A DNA stretch of 59,621 nt. Origin: Oceanobacillus sp. J11TS1 (lineage in GTDB: Bacteria > Bacillota > Bacilli > Bacillales > Amphibacillaceae). Below, piece after piece: positions 8,967-16,681 of the stretch. Position 1 is the stretch's first letter, and each line of letters begins with the position of its first letter. A program made the position numbers and the translations under genes. The notes beneath the pieces were generated by a model. It was not told the DNA's origin and ran no database searches. It was given only the letters and a program-made list of their open reading frames with translations. The stretch spans positions 1 to 59,621 of the forward strand of contig NZ_BORO01000024.1 in NCBI RefSeq assembly GCF_018333215.1, read 5' to 3'.

Positions 8967-10016
8967 ATGGAAAAAGGAATTAACCAACGTAAAACAGAAC
9001 ATATTCGTCTTTGCCTTGAGGGGAATGTAGAAGGTGTGGACAAATCTACTGGGCTAGAAGGAATTCATTTTCTGCATAATGCTTTGCCAGAGATTGACTT
9101 TGCAGATATTACATTAGAAACATCATTTTTGGATAAGGCGCTTAAAGCACCGTTTCTTGTCAGTTCCATGACTGGCGGCTCAGAACTGGCAACAACGATT
9201 AACCAGAATTTAGCTTTAGCAGCAGAACAAAAAGGATGGGCACTAGCAATCGGTTCAACAAGGGCGTTTCTAGAGAGTGATCAGCATAAAGATTCCTTTC
9301 TTATCCGTCAACAGGCGCCGACAGTACCATTAATCGTAAATATTGGTGCGGTGCAACTTAATTATGGCTACGGAGCCGAGGAATGTCAGCGTATTATTGA
9401 TAAAACAGAGGCTGATTCTATTGTCCTTCATTTAAATTCACTTCAAGAAGCTGTCCAAGATGGCGGTGATTTGAATTTTAAAGATTTGCTGCCAAAAATT
9501 GAACAGGTGTGTAAGCAGGTCGATGCGCCAGTCGGTGTGAAAGAAGTAGGATTCGGGATTGATGGAGAAGCTGCAAAAAGACTTTATGATGCAGGAATAG
9601 CTTATATCGATGTTGCTGGAGCTGGGGGAACTTCTTGGAGCCAAGTAGAAAAATTACGTTCGAAAGATCCTTTAAAGAAAGCTGCCGCAGAAGCATTTAA
9701 TAATTGGGGAAACCCAACGAAAGATTGTCTTGTATCTGTGCGGAGCCAGCTTCCTGATGCCCCCCTTGTTGCAAGCGGCGGCATGAAAACAGGAGTAGAT
9801 GCTGCCAAAGCGATAACAATTGGTGCAGATGTTATCGGTTATGCAAGACATTTACTCCAAGCGGCAACAGAGTCTGCAGAATCCGTTGTGCAAACGATGG
9901 ATCAATTAGAATTAGAACTCAAAATGACTATGTTTGGTATCGGGGCTGTCAATCTTCAAGAATTGAAAAATACAAAACGAGTATCCATTAATGGAAAATC
10001 ACTTTTAGAAGCATAA
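8967..10016 (+). CDS. fni: Type 2 isopentenyl-diphosphate delta-isomerase
   Basis: Fni interconverts isopentenyl and dimethylallyl diphosphate with FMN and NADPH, feeding isoprenoid synthesis. The 349-residue barrel starts MEKGINQRKTEHIRLCLEG. It contains APFLVSSMTGG, HLNSLQEAVQDGG, VGVKEVGFGID, a GAGGTSWSQVE phosphate-site loop and VASGGMKTG. This is the flavoenzyme type usual in Bacillales, unrelated to E. coli Idi. It is followed at once by a perfect terminator and then a CGCTC array. Confidence 0.95.
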   Translation: MEKGINQRKTEHIRLCLEGNVEGVDKSTGLEGIHFLHNALPEIDFADITLETSFLDKALKAPFLVSSMTGGSELATTINQNLALAAEQKGWALAIGSTRAFLESDQHKDSFLIRQQAPTVPLIVNIGAVQLNYGYGAEECQRIIDKTEADSIVLHLNSLQEAVQDGGDLNFKDLLPKIEQVCKQVDAPVGVKEVGFGIDGEAAKRLYDAGIAYIDVAGAGGTSWSQVEKLRSKDPLKKAAAEAFNNWGNPTKDCLVSVRSQLPDAPLVASGGMKTGVDAAKAITIGADVIGYARHLLQAATESAESVVQTMDQLELELKMTMFGIGAVNLQELKNTKRVSINGKSLLEA

Positions 10017-10020
10017 AAAA

Positions 10021-10047
10021 GACGTGGGAGCTGCTCCCACGTCTTTT
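10021..10047 (+). terminator. Terminator of fni
   Basis: GACGTGGGAG pairs perfectly with CTCCCACGTC across a CTG loop, followed by TTTT. The first array unit starts 12 bases further on. Confidence 0.9.
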
Positions 10048-10058
10048 ACGTTAGAAAG

Positions 10059-10281
10059 CGCTCCACCTTAAGTCCGACCCGCTCGAAAAAAAGAAAAAGC
10101 GCTCCACCTCCAGCTGAAAGCGCTCCAAAAAAGAAAAATGCGCTCCAATCCAGGCAGAAAGCGCTCGAAAAAAGGAAAAAGCGCTCCACGCCCAGCTCAA
10201 ACCGCTCGAAAAAAAGGCAAAGCGCTCCAATCCAGGCAGAACGCGCTCCACCCCCCGTCCCATCCTCCTCCTGCCCGCTCT
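10059..10281. repeat. Phased CGCTC array between fni and the ydaT-like gene
   Basis: Ten CGCTC(C/G)A cores begin at 10059, 10080, 10100, 10121, 10141, 10162, 10182, 10203, 10223 and 10244. Steps alternate strictly 21, 20, 21, 20 and so on, giving a 41-bp composite unit. Odd units have a mixed spacer (for example CCAGGCAGAAAG or CCAGCTGAAAG). Even units have an A-rich spacer such as CGCTCGAAAAAAGGAAAAAG. A degraded core sits at 10276. The period is not a multiple of three, so it is not a coding repeat. It lies upstream of a candidate SigB promoter. Confidence 0.92.
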
Positions 10282-10295
10282 AAAACCGAAAAGAT

Positions 10296-10320
10296 GTTTC
10301 AAGAAGAGTAAATAGGGAAA
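10296..10320 (+). promoter_or_regulatory. Candidate SigB promoter of the ydaT-like gene
   Basis: GTTTCA (10296-10301), a 13-base spacer and GGGAAA (10315-10320) fit the general-stress sigma-B consensus. They would start transcription about 18 bases before the ATG, just ahead of the AAGGAGGT ribosome site. Confidence 0.6.
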
Positions 10321-10345
10321 AGGCTTTTAAAAGGAGGTATTTACA

Positions 10346-10798
10346 ATGGTTTGGACGATGCGTGATTATCCAAGTTCCATGAAAAACCTTGATAAAGTCG
10401 TACGTAAAAAGGCAATTGATATTGCTAATTCCATGGTTGATGAAGGTTATAAGGAAGGACGGGCAATTCCGATCGCAATTGAGCAGGCAAAGGAATGGCA
10501 TAATAATGCCGATGAAAAGGAGATACGAAAATATGAGAATAGCGGAAAACCAACACAGCGTTCTAAAGAAGGCAAAGAACGGACAAATAATCCGGAGCGA
10601 CTGGAAGAAGGACAAGAGGTTTATAAACATAAAGAAGGCTGGGCGGTAGCATCTTCAGGGGCCAAACAGGCAAGTGAAGTATTCGATAAAAAAGATGAAG
10701 CAGTAAAGAGAGCCATGGAAATTGCTGAAAATAAAGGAACATCGTTAACGGTCTATCGGGCAGATGGCACAATAGAAGAGGAAAGAAGTTACAAATAA
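10346..10798 (+). CDS. ydaT: YdaT-like general stress protein (DUF2188)
   Basis: The 150-residue soluble protein begins MVWTMRDYPSSMKNLDKVV, very like B. subtilis YdaT, a SigB-regulon protein of unknown biochemical role. The N-terminal part (about 1-60) resembles a ChaB-type helical region. The C-terminal part (about 90-150, YKHKEGWAV through LTVYRADGTI) is a DUF2188 domain. A strong AAGGAGGT ribosome site precedes the start. The candidate SigB promoter just upstream supports stress control. Confidence 0.85.
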   Translation: MVWTMRDYPSSMKNLDKVVRKKAIDIANSMVDEGYKEGRAIPIAIEQAKEWHNNADEKEIRKYENSGKPTQRSKEGKERTNNPERLEEGQEVYKHKEGWAVASSGAKQASEVFDKKDEAVKRAMEIAENKGTSLTVYRADGTIEEERSYK

Positions 10799-10881
10799 AA
10801 GCTATACAGATTACTAAACAGATTACTTTGTTCCTTCATTTCCCTATGCTAAAATAAGTGAGGAAAATGAGGTGAACATGT

Positions 10882-11592
10882 ATGAAAGTTGAGATATGGT
10901 CTGATTTTGTATGTCCATTTTGTTATATTGGAAAGCGCCGATTTGAGCATGCCTTGGAGAAATTTCCCCATCGCGATCAAGTAACAGTGCAGTATAAAAG
11001 TTACCAGCTCGACCCAACTGCGAAGCATATTGCCGGAAAAAACTACGCTGAAACATTTTCAGAGTTAAAGGGTATTCCTTTAGAACAAGTGAATGAGATG
11101 AATAAACAAGTCGCTATTCAAGCGGAGGAAGTAGGTTTAATTTACCGCTTTGATGCGATGAAATATAGTAATACATTTGATGCACATCGAATCGCCAAGT
11201 TAGCATCAGTTAGTGGAAAAGAGCAAGCGCTTATAGAGCGATTATTCCAAGCTTACTTCACAGAGTCTGAGCTATTAAGTGATCAAGATACGTTAGTTCG
11301 ATTAGCAGAAGAAGTTGGATTGGCAAAAGATGATGTAGAGAAGGTATTGGACAGCTGTAAATTTCAGAAAAAAGTCAATGAAGATATAGATATAGCAAAA
11401 CAACTTGGTGTTCAAGGTGTGCCTTTTTTCGTCTTTAATGAAAAATATGCTGTTTCCGGTGCACAGCCGGAAGAAACTTTTAAGCAAGTCCTTGAAAAGG
11501 TAAGGCAAGAAGAACAAACCAAGCCAATTTTGCAATCACTTAATCCAAATGAGAATAAAACATCCTATTGTACTGGTGACGAATGTAATTAA
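10882..11592 (+). CDS. DsbA-family oxidoreductase, FrnE/YwbO-like
   Basis: The 236-residue protein has a thioredoxin fold interrupted by a helical domain. Its N-terminal redox motif is CPFC (in DFVCPFCYIGKRRF), and LGVQGVPFFVFNEKY carries the cis-Pro loop. No signal peptide is visible, so it should be cytosolic, like FrnE/YwbO-type proteins rather than secreted DsbA. The extra C-terminal Cys pair (YCTGDEC) may form a second redox couple; that is inference. Substrates are unknown. A GAGGTG ribosome site precedes the ATG. Confidence 0.85.
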   Translation: MKVEIWSDFVCPFCYIGKRRFEHALEKFPHRDQVTVQYKSYQLDPTAKHIAGKNYAETFSELKGIPLEQVNEMNKQVAIQAEEVGLIYRFDAMKYSNTFDAHRIAKLASVSGKEQALIERLFQAYFTESELLSDQDTLVRLAEEVGLAKDDVEKVLDSCKFQKKVNEDIDIAKQLGVQGVPFFVFNEKYAVSGAQPEETFKQVLEKVRQEEQTKPILQSLNPNENKTSYCTGDECN

Positions 11593-11593
11593 T

Positions 11594-11628
11594 AAAAGGA
11601 ACAGCAGCACGTATTAGCTGTTCCTTTT
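11594..11628 (+). terminator. Terminator of the DsbA-like gene
   Basis: AAAAGGAACAGC (11594-11605) pairs perfectly with 11617-11628, ending in TTTT. Confidence 0.88.
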
Positions 11629-11721
11629 GAAAAGTTTCCCAAGTTTTTTGATACGCAAAGGGACTGTATTTATTCGCAACGGTGTATATGAAATATGACA
11701 AAAGATTGAATAGATTATAAA

Positions 11722-11750
11722 AAAAACTGCCATTATCGGCAGTTTTTTTT
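11722..11750 (+). terminator. Second terminator before the iron-uptake operon
   Basis: AAAAACTGCC (11722-11731) pairs with 11738-11747, followed by more T. It may insulate the Fur-controlled operon from upstream reading. Confidence 0.8.
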
Positions 11751-11779
11751 ATTCTTTTCTGATTAATAGTAATCTATTA

Positions 11780-11807
11780 TTGACGGTGGCTGATATTTTG
11801 GTATACT
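11780..11807 (+). promoter_or_regulatory. SigA-type promoter of the siderophore operon
   Basis: TTGACG (11780-11785), a 16-base spacer and TATACT (11802-11807) form a good vegetative promoter about 145 bases before the first gene. Confidence 0.7.
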
Positions 11808-11824
11808 TAGAAGTGTCATCTAAT

Positions 11825-11880
11825 TGATAATGAATATCATTCTTATTTAGAACAGTTAGAAGTTGATAATAATTATTATC
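11825..11880 (+). promoter_or_regulatory. Two Fur boxes
   Basis: TGATAATGAATATCATTCT at 11825-11843 matches the Fur 7-1-7 pattern. GATAATAATTATTATC at 11865-11880 is a perfect 16-base palindrome of the same type. Both lie just downstream of the promoter, where bound Fur would block transcription when iron is plentiful. Confidence 0.82.
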
Positions 11881-11951
11881 TGGGTTCAGTTTGGATGAAA
11901 TATGGGATAAGAAAGTTTGAATACTTTCTGTCAGGAAAGGCTTTGCATGTT

Positions 11952-12905
11952 ATGAAGATTTGGCATCTGGTTACATTATTAATTGTTTTTTCGTTTGCTT
12001 CTATTTTTCTGGGAGTAACCGATTTGTCACCAAAACATATTTTTAACCTTTCAGAGACGCAACAGCAGGTTTTGCTTACTAGTCGTCTTCCTAGACTGGT
12101 CAGTATTATTATAGCTGGAGCGAGCATGAGTATTGTCGGTTTGATTATGCAGCAGTTAAGTCGTAACCGTTTTGTTTCACCTACAACAGCTGGAACAATG
12201 GATGCGGCAAGACTGGGGATTCTTGTATCCTTAATGCTATTTACTGCAGCAAGCCCGCTGCAACAAATGAGTATCTCATTTGTATTCGCTTTACTGGGAA
12301 CATTTGTATTTATGAAGATATTAGAAAAGGTTAAATTTAAGGATGCCGTCTTTATTCCATTAATTGGCCTGATGTTTGGTAATATCATTAGCTCGATTTC
12401 CACCTTTATCGCATACCAAAATGATTTAGTACAGAATATGTCATCTTGGATGCAGGGAGACTTCTCCATGATTATGACTGGAAATTATGAGTTAATGCTT
12501 ATCAGTATACCTATCCTGATCCTTGCCTACATTTTTGCAAATAAGTTTACAATCGCGGGAATGGGTGAGGACTTTGCAAAGAATCTTGGACTGAATTACA
12601 GGCAAGTGGTTAATATAGGCTTAGTAATTAGTGCACTTGTTACTGCTTCGGTCGTCTTAACAGTTGGTGTGATTCCGTTTTTAGGGCTAATCATTCCAAA
12701 TATTGTTGCCATTTATCAAGGTGACCATCTAAAGAGGACATTGATGCATACTGCCTTGCTCGGTGCGGTGTTTGTTCTGTTTTGTGACATTATTGGAAGG
12801 ATTGTCATTTATCCGTATGAGATTCCAATTAGCCTGACTGTTGGTGTTATTGGAAGTGCCGTATTTATTTTCCTTCTATTAAGGAGGAGAAAATATGGGT
12901 TATAA
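11952..12905 (+). CDS. yclN: Petrobactin-type siderophore ABC permease, YclN-like
   Basis: This is a FecCD-family membrane permease for ferric siderophore import, recognisable as the B. subtilis YclN (FpbN) type. Signature stretches include SRLPRLVSIIIAGASMS, SRNRFVSPTTAGTMD and PFLGLIIPNIV. Multiple hydrophobic spans cover the length. The frame is open from 11895, but the ATG at 11952 follows AGGAAAGG and gives 317 residues starting MKIWHLV, matching the family length. It is first of four genes and overlaps the next by 11 bases. Confidence 0.9.
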   Translation: MKIWHLVTLLIVFSFASIFLGVTDLSPKHIFNLSETQQQVLLTSRLPRLVSIIIAGASMSIVGLIMQQLSRNRFVSPTTAGTMDAARLGILVSLMLFTAASPLQQMSISFVFALLGTFVFMKILEKVKFKDAVFIPLIGLMFGNIISSISTFIAYQNDLVQNMSSWMQGDFSMIMTGNYELMLISIPILILAYIFANKFTIAGMGEDFAKNLGLNYRQVVNIGLVISALVTASVVLTVGVIPFLGLIIPNIVAIYQGDHLKRTLMHTALLGAVFVLFCDIIGRIVIYPYEIPISLTVGVIGSAVFIFLLLRRRKYGL

Positions 12906-13845
12906 AATGAAAACGTGGATTCTCGCTGCTGTTGCAGTTATTTTGATGGTGTTGTATGTGGTGTATGGCTTAACGGGAAACTTGGATTATATATTACCTA
13001 GACGTTTACTAAAATTACTTGCCATATGTTTAACCGGAGGCGCTATTGCATTTGCAACAACAATCTTTATGACCATTACGAATAACCGCATTTTGACGCC
13101 GAGTGTTTTAGGCCTGGATTCATTGTACATGTTGGTCCAAACAATTATTATCTTTTTCTTTGGTTCGAATATGATGGTGCTATTAGGTGGAACTGTAAAT
13201 TACCTGATTTCGATTATGTGCATGGTTCTCTTTTCCTTAGTTTTATATCAATTTTTATTTAAAGGTGAAAAGAATAATATTTATTTCTTGTTATTAGTCG
13301 GAATGATTTTAGGTACCTTCTTTGGAAGTTTTACAGATTTTATGCAAGTTTTAATTGATCCGAATGAATTTATGATCGTTCAGGATCGAATGTTTGCAAG
13401 TATTAACAACGTAAATACAGATTTGCTTTATATCTCTATAGGGATTATCGTACTGACATTTATTTACTTTATGCGTTTTTATAAATACTTAGATGTTTTG
13501 GCACTGGGCAGAGAAGAAGCAATTAATCTGGGTGTTCCTTATCATTATGTTGTTAAAAGATTGCTTATTATCGTCGTTATTCTCATCTCAGTAGCAACTG
13601 CATTAATTGGTCCAATTACTTTTTTAGGACTACTTGTGGTGAATGTTTCGTATGAATTAATGAAGACTTATCGTCATTTTTATATTATCTGGGGAGCAGT
13701 GCTTATTAGTATCATTGCGCTTGTCGGCGGACAGTTTTTAGTAGAGCGTCTGTTTACCTTCAGTACAACGATCAGTGTTATCATTAATTTCATTGGTGGA
13801 TTATACTTTATATACCTGTTGTTAAAGGAGAATCGAAAATGGTAA
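12895..13845 (+). CDS. yclO: Petrobactin-type siderophore ABC permease, YclO-like
   Basis: The second FecCD-type permease (316 residues, many hydrophobic spans) forms the membrane channel with the preceding subunit. Family stretches include TNNRILTPSVLGLDSLY and TALIGPITFLGLLVVNVSYEL. It starts inside the end of yclN at an ATG preceded by AAGGAGGAG. It ends in an ATGGTAA overlap with the ATPase gene, so the three are translationally coupled. Confidence 0.9.
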   Translation: MGYKMKTWILAAVAVILMVLYVVYGLTGNLDYILPRRLLKLLAICLTGGAIAFATTIFMTITNNRILTPSVLGLDSLYMLVQTIIIFFFGSNMMVLLGGTVNYLISIMCMVLFSLVLYQFLFKGEKNNIYFLLLVGMILGTFFGSFTDFMQVLIDPNEFMIVQDRMFASINNVNTDLLYISIGIIVLTFIYFMRFYKYLDVLALGREEAINLGVPYHYVVKRLLIIVVILISVATALIGPITFLGLLVVNVSYELMKTYRHFYIIWGAVLISIIALVGGQFLVERLFTFSTTISVIINFIGGLYFIYLLLKENRKW

Positions 13846-14594
13846 AGCTAAAAAGTGTTTTCAAAGCCTATAATCAAAAAAAGGTTATAGAAGATGTATC
13901 ATTAGAAATCGAAAAAGGAACAATTACTTCTTTTATTGGTCCCAACGGTGCGGGAAAAAGTACGCTTGTATCCATGATCAGCCGACTTATTTCCAAGGAT
14001 GGCGGAGCAATTACCATTGACGGGCAAGATATTATGCACACGAAGAATAATGAAATGGCTAAGAAAATATCGATTCTTAAGCAAACGAATGCAGTGAATT
14101 TAAAGCTGACGATTCGTGAGCTTGTATCATTTGGACGTTTTCCATACTCCCAAGGGAAGTTAACAAAGGTGGATGAAGCGAAAATTGATGAAGCTATTGA
14201 TTATATGGAACTTCGCGATATGCAGGATAGATACTTGGATGAACTAAGTGGCGGGCAGCGTCAACGTGCACATATTGCTATGGTTATTGCACAGGATACA
14301 GAGTATATCTTATTAGATGAACCATTGAATAATCTGGATATGCGTCATTCTGTCCAAATCATGAAGACATTGCGCAATTTAGTCAATGAGATGGGAAAAA
14401 CCATTTTATTAGTTATTCACGACATCAATTTTGCTTCCTGTTATTCTGATCATATTGTTGCCTTAAAGGATGGCAAAATAGTGAAACAGGGAAGAACCTG
14501 TGATGTAATCGATCGCTGTGTACTTAAAGATATCTATGATATGGATATTGATATCAAAGAAATAGACGGAAGAAAAATATGCGATTATTTCTAA
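13839..14594 (+). CDS. yclP: Siderophore ABC transporter ATPase, YclP-like
   Basis: The 251-residue cytoplasmic ATPase energises ferric-siderophore import. Walker A is GPNGAGKST, the ABC signature is LSGGQRQR and Walker B is YILLDEP with downstream LLVIHDINF. It overlaps yclO by seven bases and is followed, after a hairpin, by the binding-protein gene. The order permease-permease-ATPase-binding protein matches B. subtilis yclNOPQ. Confidence 0.92.
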   Translation: MVKLKSVFKAYNQKKVIEDVSLEIEKGTITSFIGPNGAGKSTLVSMISRLISKDGGAITIDGQDIMHTKNNEMAKKISILKQTNAVNLKLTIRELVSFGRFPYSQGKLTKVDEAKIDEAIDYMELRDMQDRYLDELSGGQRQRAHIAMVIAQDTEYILLDEPLNNLDMRHSVQIMKTLRNLVNEMGKTILLVIHDINFASCYSDHIVALKDGKIVKQGRTCDVIDRCVLKDIYDMDIDIKEIDGRKICDYF

Positions 14595-14616
14595 ATAAAT
14601 CGTAAAAAATAAAAAA

Positions 14617-14648
14617 GTCCCTTTCATATCAATAGATATAAAAGGAAC
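14617..14648. terminator. Hairpin between yclP and yclQ
   Basis: GTCCCTTTCATATC pairs imperfectly with GATATAAAAGGAAC around an AATA loop. No T-run follows on the plus strand, so it is more likely an mRNA-processing or stability element than a full terminator. On the minus strand it would have a T-run but no gene. Confidence 0.4.
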
Positions 14649-14738
14649 CAAACTCATATTTCCATTTTAACTTATAAAATGAAGCTGGTAAACTACTTTG
14701 CTTATAAAAAAAGAACGTTATAACGAGGAGACAATAAA

Positions 14739-15704
14739 ATGAAAAAATCATTACTTTTTATAATGCTTACATCTTTCTTACTTCTTATGGCTGCTTGTGG
14801 ATCTGATTCGAATGACAATGCGGGCGAAAGCGACAAATCAGAGGGAGAAACACCAAAAGAAGAAACGGTTACAATTACACATGAACTGGGAGAGACAGAA
14901 GTTCCTGTGAACCCTGAAAAAGTGGTTGTTTTTGATTTTGGTATTTTAGATACACTTGATAAATTAGATATTCCTGTAACAGGAGTAGCAAAATCAGGAA
15001 GTATTCCATCGTACTTAGAAAAATACGAAAGTGATGAGTATGAAAATATTGGCGGATTAAAAGAGCCGGATTTTGAGAAAATTGCTGAGATTGCTCCAGA
15101 CCTAATTATTATTTCTGGTCGTCAAGCTGATATGTATGAAGAGTTTCAAAAACTGGCACCAACTGTTCATTTAGGCGTAGATACAACAAGATATATGGAA
15201 TCGTTTGAAGAAAACATGCATAAAGTTGGACAAATATTTGACGTTGACGATCAAGTTGAAACAGAATTACAAACGATTGAAGATAATATTGCCGAGTTAA
15301 ATGAAAAAGCAGCTGATGCAGGGGATGCTTTAATCATCCTGGCAAATGATGATAAAATCAGTGCATATGGACAAAATTCTCGTTTTGGGATTATTCATGA
15401 TGTGTTTGGTGTGTCTGCTGTCGATGAGGATATCGAAGCTTCTACACATGGAATGAATGTATCCTTTGAATATGTTATGGAGCAAAATCCAGACATGCTT
15501 TATGTTGTTGATCGAGGCGCAGCAATCGCAACAGACGGTGAAACCAATACTGCTGATTTAGTAGAAAATGACTTAGTAGCAAATACAGAAGCATATAAAA
15601 ATGATCAAATATACTATCTGAACCCGGATGTATGGTATCTCTCAGGCGGAGGTTTAACATCTGTTCAAAAAATGATTGATGAAATTGACGCAAGTTTAGA
15701 ATAA
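14739..15704 (+). CDS. yclQ: Siderophore-binding lipoprotein, YclQ-like
   Basis: This lipoprotein captures the ferric siderophore outside the membrane and delivers it to the YclNO permease. The 321-residue product has a signal peptide with lipobox MAAC and an acidic linker. The FepB-type fold includes VVVFDFGILDTLDKL, GGLKEPDFEKIAEIAPDLIIISGRQ and WYLSGGGLTSVQKM, all close to B. subtilis YclQ. Petrobactin is the expected ligand by homology, untested here. No siderophore biosynthesis genes are in the window. Confidence 0.9.
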   Translation: MKKSLLFIMLTSFLLLMAACGSDSNDNAGESDKSEGETPKEETVTITHELGETEVPVNPEKVVVFDFGILDTLDKLDIPVTGVAKSGSIPSYLEKYESDEYENIGGLKEPDFEKIAEIAPDLIIISGRQADMYEEFQKLAPTVHLGVDTTRYMESFEENMHKVGQIFDVDDQVETELQTIEDNIAELNEKAADAGDALIILANDDKISAYGQNSRFGIIHDVFGVSAVDEDIEASTHGMNVSFEYVMEQNPDMLYVVDRGAAIATDGETNTADLVENDLVANTEAYKNDQIYYLNPDVWYLSGGGLTSVQKMIDEIDASLE

Positions 15705-15717
15705 TACCGCATAAATA

Positions 15718-15748
15718 AACTCCTAGGTTTTCGATCTAGGGGTTTTTT
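15718..15748 (+). terminator. Terminator of the yclNOPQ-like operon
   Basis: AACTCCTAG (15718-15726) pairs with 15736-15744 (one mismatch), followed by a T-run. Confidence 0.75.
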
Positions 15749-15873
15749 ATGTCAGGAAAGAAAATTTTTTAAAATACCTCATCCTAAAATTATTTACTCG
15801 AAAACTTGAAACAGGGGAAGCATATATGATTGAATGAAACAAGATCAAATTTTAAAAGTGAGGGATGTTCTCC

Positions 15874-16593
15874 ATGAAGAAGCTAACATTATTGATCGTA
15901 ATGATGATAACCATGTTCTTAGCAGCATGCGGAAATGACGATAAAGATAATAATGAACAGGAAGAAGGATCACAGCAAGAAGAGGCTGCACAAGCACCAG
16001 AACCACTTGAATTTTCAGATAAGGAATTTAAAGATGAAGACGAGACTGTCGTTGTTGTTAACGGAGAAGAAATCCAAGGAAATGCATATAATACTGCCTA
16101 TTCTGTAGTCAAATCAATTATGCATCAGTCAGGACAGGATACAAAAGATACCGAAGCTTTACAGCAAGAGACAATTAATTTTCTTGTGGAGCAGGAACTA
16201 ATTACGAAAGAAGCGGCTGAAGCAGGCGTTAAGGTAGACGACAATGAAGTTGAAAAGGAATTAAATGCAGTTAAAGAAACCAATGGTGAAGAGCAATTTG
16301 CAAAAACGCTTGAAGACATACATTTAACTGAAGAACAATTTAAACAGCAGCTTAAATATAATATAACAACGGTACAGTATATGGAAGAAGCATTTGAAAC
16401 AGAAGTAACTGACGAAGAAGTACAAGAGATGTACGATGGATTGAAAGAGCAAGCTGGTGATCAAGAAATACAAGAGTTAGATGAAATTAGAGACCAGATT
16501 GAAAATATGATTGTACAGCAAAAACAACAAGAACAATATGCAGCAAAAGTGAATGAACTTAAAGAATCTGCAGAAATTGAAGAGTTGGTTTAA
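15874..16593 (+). CDS. SurA/PrsA-like lipoprotein lacking the PPIase domain
   Basis: The 239-residue lipoprotein has lipobox LAAC and an acidic linker, then a SurA_N-type chaperone core (about 50-185: VVVVNGEEIQGNAYN, INFLVEQELITKEA). The conserved VTDEEVQEMYDGLKEQ helix is followed almost directly by the C-terminal helix ELDEIRDQIENMIVQQK. In PrsA and SurA a parvulin isomerase domain sits at this junction; here it is missing. A folding-helper role outside the membrane is inferred. The ATG at 15865 abuts GTGAGGG, so ATG 15874 (MKKLTLL) is preferred. Confidence 0.82.
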   Translation: MKKLTLLIVMMITMFLAACGNDDKDNNEQEEGSQQEEAAQAPEPLEFSDKEFKDEDETVVVVNGEEIQGNAYNTAYSVVKSIMHQSGQDTKDTEALQQETINFLVEQELITKEAAEAGVKVDDNEVEKELNAVKETNGEEQFAKTLEDIHLTEEQFKQQLKYNITTVQYMEEAFETEVTDEEVQEMYDGLKEQAGDQEIQELDEIRDQIENMIVQQKQQEQYAAKVNELKESAEIEELV

Positions 16594-16606
16594 TTATAAA
16601 GCAAGC

Positions 16607-16642
16607 AAAAATCCAGTCATTACAGAAAATGACTGGATTTTT
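16607..16642. terminator. Bidirectional terminator between convergent genes
   Basis: AAAAATCCAGTCATT (16607-16621) pairs perfectly with 16628-16642. A T-run occurs on both strands, serving the lipoprotein gene and the Nramp-like gene. Confidence 0.88.
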
Positions 16643-16681
16643 GGTATTGTATCCTTATTTGAATGTGACCGATGCGTTAGC

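Noticed and set aside
10059-10281. CRISPR array
   Set aside because: Cores are only 6-7 bp at 20/21-bp steps, spacers are homogenised in two alternating types instead of unique, and no cas genes are present. The same applies to 24235-24570 and 32214-32570.
10051-10302. Minus-strand 83-codon frame with a repetitive Phe/Ser/Trp protein
   Set aside because: It is a translation of the phased array; the 41-bp period shifts frame each unit and there is no ribosome site or family match.
11876-12469. 197-codon minus-strand frame
   Set aside because: It runs antisense to yclN through sequence coding a clear permease. It is a shadow frame.
14617-14648. Fur box before yclQ
   Set aside because: The GATAT segments belong to a hairpin and do not match the GATAATGATTATC pattern.
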